From assembly GCA_045655165.1 (NCBI GenBank), contig JAZOOT010000045.1, positions 1-28,367 of the forward strand: 28,367 nt of DNA. Reading direction: 5' to 3'. Of the stretch, positions 22,468 to 28,367 are shown piece by piece. The stretch is from SIG607 sp045655165 (lineage in GTDB: Bacteria > Bacillota > Clostridia > Oscillospirales > Acutalibacteraceae). Position numbers and translations under genes: made by a program. The notes below the pieces were generated by a model. It was given only the letters and a program-made list of their open reading frames with translations. It was not told where the DNA came from and ran no database searches. Every line of letters begins with the position of its first letter. The stretch's first letter is position 1.

Positions 22468-23115
22468 ATTTAGCGGTAAAATGGTCGCCGGGTTAATTTG
22501 TTCGCCGTCTTTTAAAACCTCAATATGCAAATGTTCTTCATCGGCACATTCGTTTGTAACAATACCTACTTCGCCAAGTTTTTGACCCGCGGTTATGCTG
22601 TCGCCCGTTTTTACGGCAATATCTTTTAAACCGCAATAGCGAACAACGATTCCGTCGGCGTGGTCAACCGATACCACGTTGCCAAGTTCGGTGCTTTGGT
22701 CTACCCCTAAAACAACACCCGAAAAAACCGAACAAACGGCGGTTTCGTCGGTTGGAACAATATCGGTGCCAAGGTGAATTCGCATATCGCCAAGGGTTAA
22801 GGAATACTGCAAAGTATCGTTAGACCAAGGTTTTGCCACCGCGCCGTTTTTTAGCGGTGAAACAAAATATTTTTCTTCGGTTTCGGTTTCGGTGGGGGTA
22901 ACTGTTATTTGCGGTGTTTCTTCTTTGGTTTCTTCTTTTATTTCGTTTTTTATTTCTTGCCTTATTTCGGCGGTTTCTTTTTGGTTGTCGTTAAGCCGAA
23001 CGGCATCAAACGCGCTGTATGCTGCAAAACCTATTGCCACCATGCAAACGGCAAGAACCAAATAAAACCCGTTTCCGTTAAAAAATTTTGCGGTTTTAGA
23101 TTTATAGTATTTCAT
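22465..23115 (-). CDS. Membrane-anchored M23 (LytM) protein, SpoIIQ-like
   Basis: From the ATG at 23115, with GGAGG 7-8 bases upstream, the 216-residue product has one membrane helix at about 16-36, a long Glu/Lys/Thr-rich linker to residue 82, and an M23 domain from about 83 to 211. The zinc ligands H114 and D118 (HLGTD) and H195-L-H197 are present, so it could cut peptidoglycan cross-links. This layout matches SpoIIQ, the forespore protein that pairs with SpoIIIAH during engulfment. Clostridial SpoIIQ keeps the catalytic residues, unlike the Bacillus protein. A vegetative M23 hydrolase is the alternative. The longer frame to 23184 has no ribosome binding site. Confidence 0.78.
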   Translation of the reverse strand: MKYYKSKTAKFFNGNGFYLVLAVCMVAIGFAAYSAFDAVRLNDNQKETAEIRQEIKNEIKEETKEETPQITVTPTETETEEKYFVSPLKNGAVAKPWSNDTLQYSLTLGDMRIHLGTDIVPTDETAVCSVFSGVVLGVDQSTELGNVVSVDHADGIVVRYCGLKDIAVKTGDSITAGQKLGEVGIVTNECADEEHLHIEVLKDGEQINPATILPLN

Positions 23116-23261
23116 TATTTTCGCCTCCATAAAAAGTGTTGACGAAAATAAAATTTTTATACTTGTTAAAATTTGTTCAAACAAAATTCACAAATTGGTG
23201 GTAAATTATTATTGCAAAGGAAGTCCGCAAGTTTTCTTTGCATTTCTCTTAACCCCTTTAA

Positions 23262-23300
23262 AAAAAGAAAAACCCTGCGAAAGCAGGGCTTTTTCTTTTT
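23262..23300 (-). terminator. Terminator of the secreted-protein gene
   Basis: CCCTGC, GAAA tetraloop, GCAGGG, with A-rich left and T-rich right flanks that extend the pairing. It sits directly at the 3' end of the minus-strand gene and is nearly symmetric, so it may work in both directions. Confidence 0.85.
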
Positions 23301-23301
23301 A

Positions 23302-23850
23302 TTAGTTTAAAATAATTTCACAAGATAAAAGTGTGTAACCAAAAATGCTGTTTTGGTTTTGCGCAAAGCGGGAAATTGCGGTGCAGGGTGCTTCGTCATC
23401 CCCGTCAATTACCGCGTTTGAATATACCGTTAAGGTGCCGTCGGCGTGGGTGTAAATTTCGGTTACTGTGTGGTTATATTTAGAAAAACCTTTAGGTATA
23501 ATTTGGTATACACCGTTTTCGGTAAGCGGTTCGCTGTTTGTGTCAGCCACGGTAAGTGCATCTAAGCCGTACATGTTGCGGACAAAATCAACAACAAGCG
23601 AATTTTTAAGTGTGCCGTTTTCGGCGTGGGACAAAAGCGAAATGCTTGCTGCGCCGATTAACTTTGAAACACTTTCAAAATCTTTGCCAAGGGCGTAGTT
23701 GTTGTTAAGCATTGTTTCAAAACGCGAAGCTGTTATTTTTTGTTCGTGCGTAACCACCGCGCCGTTTTCTTCGCCCTGAACAGAAAGCGAAGCCATACCT
23801 GCAAAAAGCAACAGTGACAATACCAACATTACCGATATAAATTTTTTCAT
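23302..23850 (-). CDS. Secreted protein of unknown function
   Basis: The 182-residue product has a clear Sec signal peptide: KK, a hydrophobic core LVLSLLLFAG, and a likely cut after about residue 26 near SVQG-EE. The mature part has a helix-rich start and a beta-rich end with two cysteines, in APCTA and LSCEI, that could form a disulfide outside the cell. I do not recognise a family. AGAGGTGA precedes the ATG. Its promoter region carries three 11-bp-spaced direct repeats that look like a response-regulator site, so it may answer to an external signal. It stands alone between terminators. Confidence 0.75.
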   Translation of the reverse strand: MKKFISVMLVLSLLLFAGMASLSVQGEENGAVVTHEQKITASRFETMLNNNYALGKDFESVSKLIGAASISLLSHAENGTLKNSLVVDFVRNMYGLDALTVADTNSEPLTENGVYQIIPKGFSKYNHTVTEIYTHADGTLTVYSNAVIDGDDEAPCTAISRFAQNQNSIFGYTLLSCEIILN

Positions 23851-23891
23851 ACAGCTTCACCTCTTTCTATTTAGATTATATACAAAAAAAC

Positions 23892-23941
23892 ATTATAATT
23901 CTACATCAATTCGATTACAGTTTGATTACAAAGCGGTTACA
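23892..23941 (-). promoter_or_regulatory. Promoter with three 11-bp-phased direct repeats (response-regulator-type operator)
   Basis: Read on the minus strand, TGTAACC (23941-23935), TGTAATC (23930-23924) and TGTAATC (23919-23913) recur every 11 bases. The last stands at the -35 position, 16 bases before TATAAT (23897-23892). OmpR/PhoB-type regulators bind such direct repeats and activate promoters lacking a good -35. The regulator is not in this window. Confidence 0.55.
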
Positions 23942-23995
23942 ACCTAAAAAATGTTGGTTATTCACAAATTTTTATAAAAAAGTTTAAAAAATATG

Positions 23996-24024
23996 TTGAA
24001 TATAACAAAAACGCGTGATATAAT
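23996..24024 (+). promoter_or_regulatory. Promoter of the EF-G-like gene
   Basis: TTGAAT (23996-24001), 17 bases, TATAAT (24019-24024) preceded by TGA. The -10 is perfect and the spacing ideal, so strong expression is likely. Confidence 0.78.
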
Positions 24025-24059
24025 CAAGTTATATTAAGGTGCAAAGGAGAGCTCCTAAA

Positions 24060-26090
24060 ATGAAACAGTATAAAACCCAGGAAATTAAGAATATTGCATT
24101 GCTTGGTCACGGCTCAAGCGGCAAAACAACCCTTGCCGACGCACTGTTTTATTCTTATTCCAAAACCGACAGAATAGGCCGCACCGAAGACGGCACAACC
24201 GTTATGGATTTTGATGCCGAAGAAAAGAAACGCGGTACAAGTATTTACACATCCGTTTATCCTTTGGAAGCAAACGGGCTTAAAATAAATTTGTTGGACA
24301 CACCTGGCCTTTTTGATTATGCCGGTGAAGTTTGCAGTGCGGTTTCGGCGGCAGACGGCGGCGTGGTTGTTATTTCGGGTAAATCGGGCCTTACCGAAGG
24401 CGCAAAACAAAGCGTGGCGCGCCTTAAAGCAGCGGGCAAAGCAATTTCGTTCTTTATTGGTAAACTTAATTCCACACACGCGCACTATTACCGCGTTGTT
24501 TCGGCTTTAACTGCAAATTACGGCCCTGTTGTTTGCCCTGTTGTTGTTCCGCTTGTTGAAAACGAAGCGGTGACGGCTTATTGGAATTTAATTGAAAACA
24601 AGGCGTATAAATATGATGGCATTAACGCAAAAGAAACAGTGTTTGAGCCAAGCGATGAAGCCAAGAAACTTTACGAACTTATGCTTGAAGCGGTTGCAAG
24701 TATTGATGAAGCGTTAATGGAAAAATATTTTGAAGGCACACCCTTTACAAGCGAAGAAATTATTACTGCAATTAAAAAAGGTGTTAAAAGCGGCGAACTT
24801 TGGCCGGTGTTCTGCGGTGTTCAGGCAAGCGGTGACGCCGTTAAAATGTGCGGTGACATTTTGTTCCAAATAATGCCGTCAAGCGATGAATGCGAATATG
24901 AAACCGAAGATGGTGCCCACGCATACGATAACGCGGGCGCGCCTGCGCTTTTGGTGTTTAAAACGGTTGCCGACCCGTTTGTTGGCAAACTTTCTTACTT
25001 TAAGGTGATGTCGGGCGAAGTTAAGGGCGATATGAAACTTAAAAACAGCCGCACCGGCGAAGAAGAAAAACTTGGCAAGGTTATGTACATAAAAGCGGGC
25101 AAACAAGAAGACGCCGAAAAAATTGTTGCCGGCGATATTGGCTGCGCCGCAAAACTTGGCGACGTTAAAACGGGCGACACGTTATCGCAAAACGGAATTG
25201 TTTGCAAAATGGCAGAGTTTCCCAAACCTTGTCTTTCTATGGCGGTTTACCCGCAAAACAAGGGCGAAGAAGAAAAGGTTGCCCAGGGCATTAACCGTAT
25301 TGCCGAAGAAGACCCGACAATTTCCTTTAAATATAATAAGGAAACATTGGAAAGTGTTATTTCGGGACTTGGCGAACAGCATATTGATGTTGTTATGGCT
25401 CGTCTTGCCACCAAGTTTGGCGTAAAGGTGCGTTTGCAAAAACCAAAGGTTGCTTACCGTGAAACAATACGCCAGTCGGCACAGGTTCAGGGCAGGTACA
25501 AAAAACAATCAGGCGGACTCGGACAGTTTGGTGACGTTTGGATTGAGTTTGAACCGTATGACGGTGATGAACTAATTTTTGCCGAAAGGGTTGTTGGCGG
25601 TGCGGTTCCCAAAAACTTCTTCCCTGCGGTTGAAAAGGGCTTGCGTGACAGCGTTACAAAGGGCGTTTTGGCGGGCTTCCCAATGGTTGGCATTAAAGCC
25701 ACACTGTATGATGGTTCGTACCACCCTGTTGATTCTTCGGAAATGTCGTTTAAAACGGCGGCGTCGCTTGCGTTTAAAGACGGTATTCCTAAATGCCGCC
25801 CTGTTTTGCTTGAACCGTTTGGCAAATTGCAGGTAACTGCGCCCGATGAACAGCTTGGCGATATTATTGGCGAAATTAACAAGCGCCGCGGCAGAATTAT
25901 TGGTATGAACCCGCTTGCAAACAAAATGCAAGAGGTTGTTGGCGAAGCGCCAATAGCCGAAATGGCAGATTTTGCAACGGCAATGCGCTCAATAACCGGC
26001 GGTACTGCGGTATTCACACTTGAATTCGAGCGTTACGAAGAAGTACCTGCTATGTTAGCAACCAAAATAATAGAGGAAAACAAAGAATAA
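24060..26090 (+). CDS. EF-G-like translation GTPase with degenerate G motifs
   Basis: The protein has the full EF-G domain order at 676 residues: GTPase, domain II, then domains III-V with GLGEQHIDVVMARL, the domain IV GGLGQFGDVWIEFEP region and GRIIGM in domain V. The P loop is GHGSSGKT (16-23), typical of the second, EF-G-like family in Clostridia rather than translocase EF-G. Switch II reads DTPGLF (80-85), with Leu where EF-G has the catalytic His. The NKxD base-specificity motif appears as GKLN (134-137). It may therefore bind nucleotide weakly or with altered specificity. The ATG at 24060 is preferred over a GTG at 24039 because AAAGGAGAG lies between them. Role uncertain: ribosome rescue, recycling or regulation. 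Confidence 0.85.
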   Translation: MKQYKTQEIKNIALLGHGSSGKTTLADALFYSYSKTDRIGRTEDGTTVMDFDAEEKKRGTSIYTSVYPLEANGLKINLLDTPGLFDYAGEVCSAVSAADGGVVVISGKSGLTEGAKQSVARLKAAGKAISFFIGKLNSTHAHYYRVVSALTANYGPVVCPVVVPLVENEAVTAYWNLIENKAYKYDGINAKETVFEPSDEAKKLYELMLEAVASIDEALMEKYFEGTPFTSEEIITAIKKGVKSGELWPVFCGVQASGDAVKMCGDILFQIMPSSDECEYETEDGAHAYDNAGAPALLVFKTVADPFVGKLSYFKVMSGEVKGDMKLKNSRTGEEEKLGKVMYIKAGKQEDAEKIVAGDIGCAAKLGDVKTGDTLSQNGIVCKMAEFPKPCLSMAVYPQNKGEEEKVAQGINRIAEEDPTISFKYNKETLESVISGLGEQHIDVVMARLATKFGVKVRLQKPKVAYRETIRQSAQVQGRYKKQSGGLGQFGDVWIEFEPYDGDELIFAERVVGGAVPKNFFPAVEKGLRDSVTKGVLAGFPMVGIKATLYDGSYHPVDSSEMSFKTAASLAFKDGIPKCRPVLLEPFGKLQVTAPDEQLGDIIGEINKRRGRIIGMNPLANKMQEVVGEAPIAEMADFATAMRSITGGTAVFTLEFERYEEVPAMLATKIIEENKE

Positions 26091-26091
26091 C

Positions 26092-26121
26092 AAAAAAGCG
26101 GTTGGAAACAACCGCTTTTTT
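26092..26121 (+). terminator. Terminator of the EF-G-like gene
   Basis: GCGGTTG, GAAA tetraloop, CAACCGC followed by six T's, with A's upstream. It ends 6 bases before the next promoter. Confidence 0.92.
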
Positions 26122-26126
26122 CTCTC

Positions 26127-26155
26127 TTGATAAATTTTTGTTTTGGTGGTATACT
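26127..26155 (+). promoter_or_regulatory. Promoter of the 234-aa protein gene
   Basis: TTGATA (26127-26132), 17 bases, TATACT (26150-26155) preceded by TGG. The apparent longer reading frame from 26127 starts inside this promoter and is therefore rejected. Confidence 0.75.
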
Positions 26156-26186
26156 TAGGAAAAATAAAAAACTTGGTGGTATTATA

Positions 26187-26891
26187 ATGTATTACAATAA
26201 ACTTATTGAATTTATGCTTCCTTTTTTAAAGGAAAACGGTTTTAATGAAACTGACGGCGCTTTTGTTTGCGAAGACAAGCAGGTTAAGTTTGTTTATAAC
26301 GAAGCCAAAAAGGTTTACGAACTTTATTTGAATGATAGCGTTGTTTCGGTTTACCTTTTTGATGAAACCCAAACCGAAAAAGACATTGAAAGCGTTGCTA
26401 TTGATTTTACCGACACTTTAAAAAGCAAATTGGGCATTAAAAAAGCAAAGCCCACCGCAAACCAGGTTGCTTTGCCCGATGAATTAAAGGGCGAAAAGGT
26501 TGGTGTTGGCGGTTTAGCCCAAAAACTTCTTGCCATATTCCCTGTTCACAAAGAAAATTACAAAACCTTTGTTGCCGAAAAGGGTAAATTTTTGCCTGTG
26601 CAGTTTAGCAAGGAATATTTCATTCCCTCTATTAAAGAATTGCTTGGCGGGGGCAACAAAAAATCGGTTAAAAAGTTTTACGATGCCATGACCGATATAT
26701 TCACCGCGGCCGATGCCGAAACTTCGGCGCTTGTGGTTGCAATTCTTTCGGCTTCGGTTTACGGTAATACCGAACAACTGGCAATACTTAAAGAACAAAC
26801 CGCCGCTTGTGAATCGCTTTATACCTTTGTGCTTAATTTTACTGCTGAAATGAAACACAGTAAAAAATTGCGCGATTCCCTTTTAAAATAA
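26187..26891 (+). CDS. Unrecognised cytosolic protein, 234 aa
   Basis: No family is recognised. The ATG at 26187 follows TTGGTGGTA at suitable distance. The protein has two parts. Residues 1 to about 85 form a mixed alpha/beta domain beginning MYYNKLIEFMLPFLKENGF, with a strand-rich FVCEDKQVKFVYN segment. After a Lys/Pro/Ala linker, the rest (about 105-234) is mainly helical and ends with KHSKKLRDSLLK. It has no signal peptide, membrane segment or obvious catalytic motif. It stands alone, with its own promoter and a terminator just before rsmA. Confidence 0.7.
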   Translation: MYYNKLIEFMLPFLKENGFNETDGAFVCEDKQVKFVYNEAKKVYELYLNDSVVSVYLFDETQTEKDIESVAIDFTDTLKSKLGIKKAKPTANQVALPDELKGEKVGVGGLAQKLLAIFPVHKENYKTFVAEKGKFLPVQFSKEYFIPSIKELLGGGNKKSVKKFYDAMTDIFTAADAETSALVVAILSASVYGNTEQLAILKEQTAACESLYTFVLNFTAEMKHSKKLRDSLLK

Positions 26892-26897
26892 AAACGT

Positions 26898-26921
26898 GAA
26901 AAACGCCGTTTGGCGTTTTTC
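26898..26921 (+). terminator. Terminator hairpin just before rsmA
   Basis: AAAAACGCC, GTTT loop, GGCGTTTTT. It lies only 16 bases before the rsmA ATG and no separate rsmA promoter is seen after it, so it may be leaky or control rsmA read-through. Confidence 0.8.
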
Positions 26922-26936
26922 TTTTAGGAGAAAATA

Positions 26937-27788
26937 ATGGATTTATCGGATATTCGTGTGGTAAAACAAATTTTGTCCCAGCACGGTTTTACCTTTAAAA
27001 AATCGCTTGGGCAAAATTTTATAATAGATAAAACTGTTTGTCCCAAAATGGCGGAAGCCGCAGCCGATGGTGACACAGGCGTTTTAGAAATTGGCCCCGG
27101 TATTGGCGTTTTAACCTCTGCCTTGTGCGAAAGGGCAAAAAAGGTTGTTGCGGTGGAACTTGATAAACGCCTTTTGCCTATTCTAAAACAAACGCTGCAT
27201 ATATATAATAATGTAGAGGTTGTTTTTGGCGATGCTTTAAAACTTGATTTAAACGGGCTTATTAAAGAAAAGTTTAGCGACTGTAAGCGCGTGGCAATTT
27301 GCGCTAACCTACCTTATTATATAACATCGCCTCTTATAATGAAACTTTTGGAAAGCAAACTTAATGTAGATAGCATTACCGTTATGGTGCAAAAGGAAGC
27401 AGCCGAGCGCTTGTGTGCTACGGTTGGCACGCGTGAAGCGGGCGCGGTTAGCGTTGCGGTTTCGTATTATGCCAAACCCGAAATTTTGTTCGGTGTGCCG
27501 CGCGGTTGCTTTTTGCCAAGCCCCAATGTTGATTCGGCGGTTATTGGGCTTACACTTTTAAAAGAACCTCCAATTAAGGTAAACAACGAAGAAAAGTTTT
27601 TTGCATTTGTTAAGGCGTGCTTTGCCCAAAGGCGCAAAACACTTATTAACAGCGTAAGCAACACAATGGTCATAAACAAAGAAGAAATAAAGCGTGCGCT
27701 TTGTGAAATTGGCAAAAACGAAAATATTCGCGCCGAAAATTTAACAATTGATGAATTATGCAACCTGTTCTGTAGACTTTTTGTGTAA
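26937..27788 (+). CDS. rsmA: 16S rRNA dimethyladenosine transferase RsmA (KsgA)
   Basis: RsmA dimethylates two neighbouring adenosines near the 3' end of 16S rRNA during late small-subunit assembly. The family opening KKSLGQNFIID (21-31), the SAM-binding EIGPGIGVLT (51-60), the acidic VELDK, and the catalytic NLPYY (124-128) are all visible. Later come FLPSPNVDSAVI and the CFAQRRKTL segment typical of KsgA. The 283-residue length is normal. TAGGAG lies 6 bases before the ATG. The distance from the upstream terminator is very short. Confidence 0.97.
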   Translation: MDLSDIRVVKQILSQHGFTFKKSLGQNFIIDKTVCPKMAEAAADGDTGVLEIGPGIGVLTSALCERAKKVVAVELDKRLLPILKQTLHIYNNVEVVFGDALKLDLNGLIKEKFSDCKRVAICANLPYYITSPLIMKLLESKLNVDSITVMVQKEAAERLCATVGTREAGAVSVAVSYYAKPEILFGVPRGCFLPSPNVDSAVIGLTLLKEPPIKVNNEEKFFAFVKACFAQRRKTLINSVSNTMVINKEEIKRALCEIGKNENIRAENLTIDELCNLFCRLFV

Positions 27789-27826
27789 AAAAAACAAAAA
27801 AAGAAAAAAATGTCAGCAAAAAACTA

Positions 27827-27855
27827 TTGACTTTTATTTTGTTTTAAGATAAAAT
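27827..27855 (+). promoter_or_regulatory. Strong promoter of the terminal surface-protein gene
   Basis: TTGACT (27827-27832), 17 bases, TAAAAT (27850-27855), five of six consensus bases in each hexamer. An A-rich stretch lies upstream from 27787 and could act as an UP element. Confidence 0.8.
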
Positions 27856-27859
27856 AAAC

Positions 27860-27876
27860 TCGTGATATTGTCACGA
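27860..27876 (+). other. 5' leader hairpin before a strong ribosome binding site
   Basis: TCGTGA (27860-27865), loop TATTG, TCACGA (27871-27876), followed at once by AGGAGG. It would sit at the very 5' end of the mRNA, where hairpins can protect transcripts from decay. Confidence 0.5.
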
Positions 27877-27893
27877 ATAGGAGGAAATTTTTT

Positions 27894-28367
27894 ATGAAAA
27901 AATTACTTAGCGTCCTTCTCGCACTCGTAATGCTCGTATCGGTTATTTCCGTACCCGCATTTGCAGAGGGAGAAACACCGTCTGTAGTATATCATTATAC
28001 AGACGCTGCTACCGGCGAAGCTACAACGCTTCCTGTAACCGAAGGTGTTACTGCCGGTGAAGCATTCGCAATTAAGTTTGTTGCGCCCAACACAAGTGAT
28101 AAATACTTTGTTGGTTGGTATACTAATGACCAGTTTACCGGCGAACCTGTTGCTTCAATAACAGCTGTTGATGGCGTAAATAATCTTCATGCGCGCTACA
28201 AAGATTACCCAACAAATGTTAATGTAAACTTTTTGGCAAGCCATGGTAACAACCATTATCCTTCGGCTTATTTGCCAACATTGAAAACCGATAAGTCTTT
28301 ATATGCTGCAAGGGCAAAAATGGTTACATATTCCATTAACGGCGTTACCGCAAACGAAGATGCTGCC
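27894..28367 (+). CDS. Secreted or surface protein with an InlB-like repeat (5' part, runs off the window)
   Basis: An open frame of 158 codons runs from the ATG at 27894 to the window edge. It begins with a classic signal peptide ending VPAFA-EG (cut after residue 24). Residues about 70-102 read FVGWYTNDQFTGEP and on to LHARY, the F-x-G-W-Y ... A-R-Y pattern of InlB B-repeat (Flg_new, PF09479) modules found in surface proteins of gut Firmicutes. Such proteins often continue with more repeats or cell-wall anchoring domains, unseen here. The promoter and AGGAGG site are both strong, so expression may be high. The first codons use CTC, GTC and TCC, which are uncommon in neighbouring genes. Confidence 0.8.
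   Translation, partial: MKKLLSVLLALVMLVSVISVPAFAEGETPSVVYHYTDAATGEATTLPVTEGVTAGEAFAIKFVAPNTSDKYFVGWYTNDQFTGEPVASITAVDGVNNLHARYKDYPTNVNVNFLASHGNNHYPSAYLPTLKTDKSLYAARAKMVTYSINGVTANEDAA

Noticed and set aside
23113..23160. SigF or SigG promoter before the SpoIIQ-like gene
   Set aside because: A GTATA with 16 bases to CAACACTTT is seen on the minus strand, but the -10 half does not match the SigF consensus well enough.
23116..23184. Longer N-terminus of the SpoIIQ-like protein
   Set aside because: The ATG at 23115 has a good GGAGG; the extension (starting MFEQIL) has none and would precede the membrane helix with unlikely sequence.
24043..24056. AGGAG-AG-CTCCT palindrome masking the ribosome binding site of the EF-G-like gene
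   Set aside because: The stem is only 4-5 bp with a tiny loop, too weak to matter without further support.
25487..26017. 176-aa minus-strand frame inside the EF-G-like gene
   Set aside because: Antisense shadow of a well-supported coding region; Ser/Pro-rich with no motif.
1..28367. tRNA, rRNA, CRISPR array, insertion sequence or phage genes
   Set aside because: No cloverleaf-like, ribosomal or spaced identical repeat sequence and no transposase or integrase motif was noticed on reading; this was not a computed search.

Overview
The window is AT-rich, tightly packed bacterial DNA from a spore-forming Clostridia lineage, most likely an uncultured gut-type Oscillospirales/Ruminococcaceae-like organism. 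The evidence is the dnaA-dnaN-yaaA-recF-remB-gyrB-gyrA order, sporulation genes (spoVAE, a SpoIIQ-like M23 protein, a SpoVB-like flippase), strong Shine-Dalgarno sites, U-tract terminators, and the GyrB variant PLWGK in place of PLRGK, which I recall from Ruminococcaceae. The genus-level guess is inference. No rRNA, tRNA, CRISPR array, transposase or phage gene was seen.

Layout. (1) 1-4848, plus strand: the last codons of a FeoA-like gene, feoB, a 49-aa FeoB-associated Cys-rich membrane protein, and copA, a copper P-type ATPase whose C-terminal metal-binding domain may also be translated alone. (2) 4873-5205, minus: a small SLOG/DUF2493 protein stands where rpmH-rnpA usually lie. (3) 5294-14171: the replication-initiation block. 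The dnaA-dnaN spacer carries the probable oriC, with four TTATNAACA DnaA-box-like sites and a DnaA-trio-like element. yaaA, recF, remB, gyrB and gyrA follow. (4) 14175-16445: a CPBP membrane protease with its ribosome binding site inside gyrA, two tandem parS sites, then overlapping tadA and a QueG-like gene, both acting on tRNA wobble base 34. (5) 16457-20178: SpoVB-like flippase (minus), rarA, a lone spoVAE and a lipoprotein (minus). (6) 20308-22467: parA, parB, an unrecognised third operon gene, and a striking row of back-to-back hairpins ending in a terminator. (7) 22465-28367: SpoIIQ-like M23 protein and a secreted protein (both minus; the latter with a possible response-regulator operator), an EF-G-like GTPase with degenerate G motifs, an unrecognised protein, rsmA, and the start of a strongly expressed surface protein.

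How the parts fit. DnaA, DnaN, RecF, GyrBA and RarA support replication and fork repair. ParA, ParB and parS segregate the origin. TadA, the QueG-like protein, RsmA and the EF-G-like GTPase act on tRNA or ribosomes. SpoIIQ-like, SpoVB-like and SpoVAE proteins point to endosporulation. The most interesting points are the hairpin array after parB, the matched divergence of the DnaA DNA-binding motif and its presumed boxes, the 11-bp-phased repeats in the -35 region of a secreted-protein gene, the EF-G-like protein lacking a normal NKxD motif, and the possible internal start in copA.
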